From positions 124,001-188,000 of the forward strand of contig NZ_CALSFU010000006.1 in the NCBI RefSeq assembly GCF_943737005.1: 64,000 nt of DNA. The letters run 5' to 3'. The translations under genes were made by a program, and so were the position numbers. Below are positions 63,535 to 64,000 of the stretch, piece after piece. The DNA is from Achromobacter sp. Marseille-Q4962. Its GTDB lineage: Bacteria; Pseudomonadota; Gammaproteobacteria; Burkholderiales; Burkholderiaceae_B. The notes beneath the pieces were generated by a model. The model was not told the origin of the DNA. It saw only the letters and a list, made by a program, of their open reading frames with translations, and ran no database searches. The stretch's first letter is position 1, and each line of letters starts with the position of its first letter.

Positions 63535-64000
63535 TCAGGCGTGGGGCAGCGTGGCCTGCATGGAAGGCCGCTGATTGAACGTCTCGAACCAGCGCGCCAG
63601 TGCCGGATGGCCGCCGCGCCAGTCGAACGCGGGGTAGCGGAAATCCAGGTAGCCCAGGGCGCAGCCGACGGCAAGCGTGCCGATGTCGACCCGGCCGTGC
63701 AGGTCGGCCGCGCGCGTTTCGAGCTGGCGCAGCCCGTCGCGCACCTTGCCCATCTGCCCTTCGTACCAGGCGTCCCAGCGCAGGGCTTCGGGCCGCAGCG
63801 CGGTTTCGTAGCGCGCCAGCAGCGCCGCGCCCAGCATGCCGTCGGCCAGGGCGTGCTCGGTCAGCGTGCGCCAGCGTGTCTGCCCGCGCGGAAAGAGCGA
63901 CCCCTGGGCCAGGTCGTCCAGGTATTCGCAGATGACCCGGCTGTCGTACAGCACCTGTCCGTCGTCCGTGAAGAACGTGGGCACCTGGCCCAGGGGGTTG
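63535..64000 (-). CDS. Glutathione S-transferase, 5' end outside the window
   Basis: The last 155 codons of a glutathione S-transferase family protein; the frame runs off the right edge. The visible N-terminal part, NPLGQVPTFF (cis-proline turn) and VLYDSRVICEYLDDLAQ, is the end of the thioredoxin-like domain, with the gamma-Glu-binding DSR motif. The helical C-terminal domain follows, including GTLAVGCALGYLDFRYP. The catalytic residue lies outside the window, so the class cannot be set; the pattern resembles the small beta/YfcF-like bacterial enzymes. Confidence 0.9.
   Translation of the reverse strand, partial: NPLGQVPTFFTDDGQVLYDSRVICEYLDDLAQGSLFPRGQTRWRTLTEHALADGMLGAALLARYETALRPEALRWDAWYEGQMGKVRDGLRQLETRAADLHGRVDIGTLAVGCALGYLDFRYPAFDWRGGHPALARWFETFNQRPSMQATLPHA

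Overview
This 64 kb window of GC-rich DNA comes from a betaproteobacterium of the Burkholderiales, most likely Alcaligenaceae (Bordetella/Achromobacter-like). The assignment rests on the encoded families and gene order (rpe-gph-trpE, hemA-prfA-prmC-grxD, ubiX, siroheme reductase plus DUF934, many LysR regulators). It is a recognition-based inference, not a search result. Most of the window is ordinary chromosome. No integrase, transposase, CRISPR array or phage gene was seen.

Layout. 1-6 kb: the end of a formate dehydrogenase gamma subunit gene, then fdhE-selA-selB, the selenocysteine tRNA gene selC and selD, a complete selenocysteine machinery. 6-12.3 kb: a LysR gene divergent from a DUF2917/DsbA-like pair, then an aldehyde dehydrogenase with DUF779 partner, divergent from an AcoR-type sigma-54 activator, with a -24/-12 promoter between them. 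12.4-24.7 kb: the trp-gph-rpe block. trpE and trpGDC are separated by a 6.6 kb LysR-rhmT-rhmD-rhmA-aldA cassette for L-rhamnonate breakdown. A Trp-rich leader peptide and an attenuator hairpin precede trpE. 24.8-31 kb: housekeeping genes (apaG, mltA, a UbiH-type hydroxylase, dsbC, a D-2-hydroxyacid dehydrogenase, ttcA, folB).

31-46 kb is metal-related. A thioredoxin-reductase-like flavoprotein without its CxxC is followed by a Fur-box-preceded AraC regulator and a siderophore receptor; phased direct repeats and a second Fur-like site lie before the receptor. A ZnuD-type zinc receptor has paired Zur-like sites. A zinc-independent L36 gene (rpmJ2) carries the same Zur-like site and starts a tight minus-strand run: CzcO-like flavoprotein, SBF transporter, methyltransferase, double-domain PPOX flavoprotein. 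This rpmJ2-led operon is the best candidate for an undescribed system. It looks like a zinc-limitation module whose enzymes and transporter have no assigned role.

46-50.4 kb holds unknown membrane and envelope proteins, a DUF1059 protein, and a decayed locus in which remnants of a TonB receptor and an AraC regulator meet. 50.5-64 kb returns to core genes: tRNA-Phe, hemA-prfA-prmC-grxD-ubiX, an orphan metQ, a truncated citryl-CoA lyase-like pseudogene, cysI-DUF934, a LysR gene divergent from a DUF3100 membrane protein, a hypothetical protein and the 3' part of a glutathione S-transferase gene.
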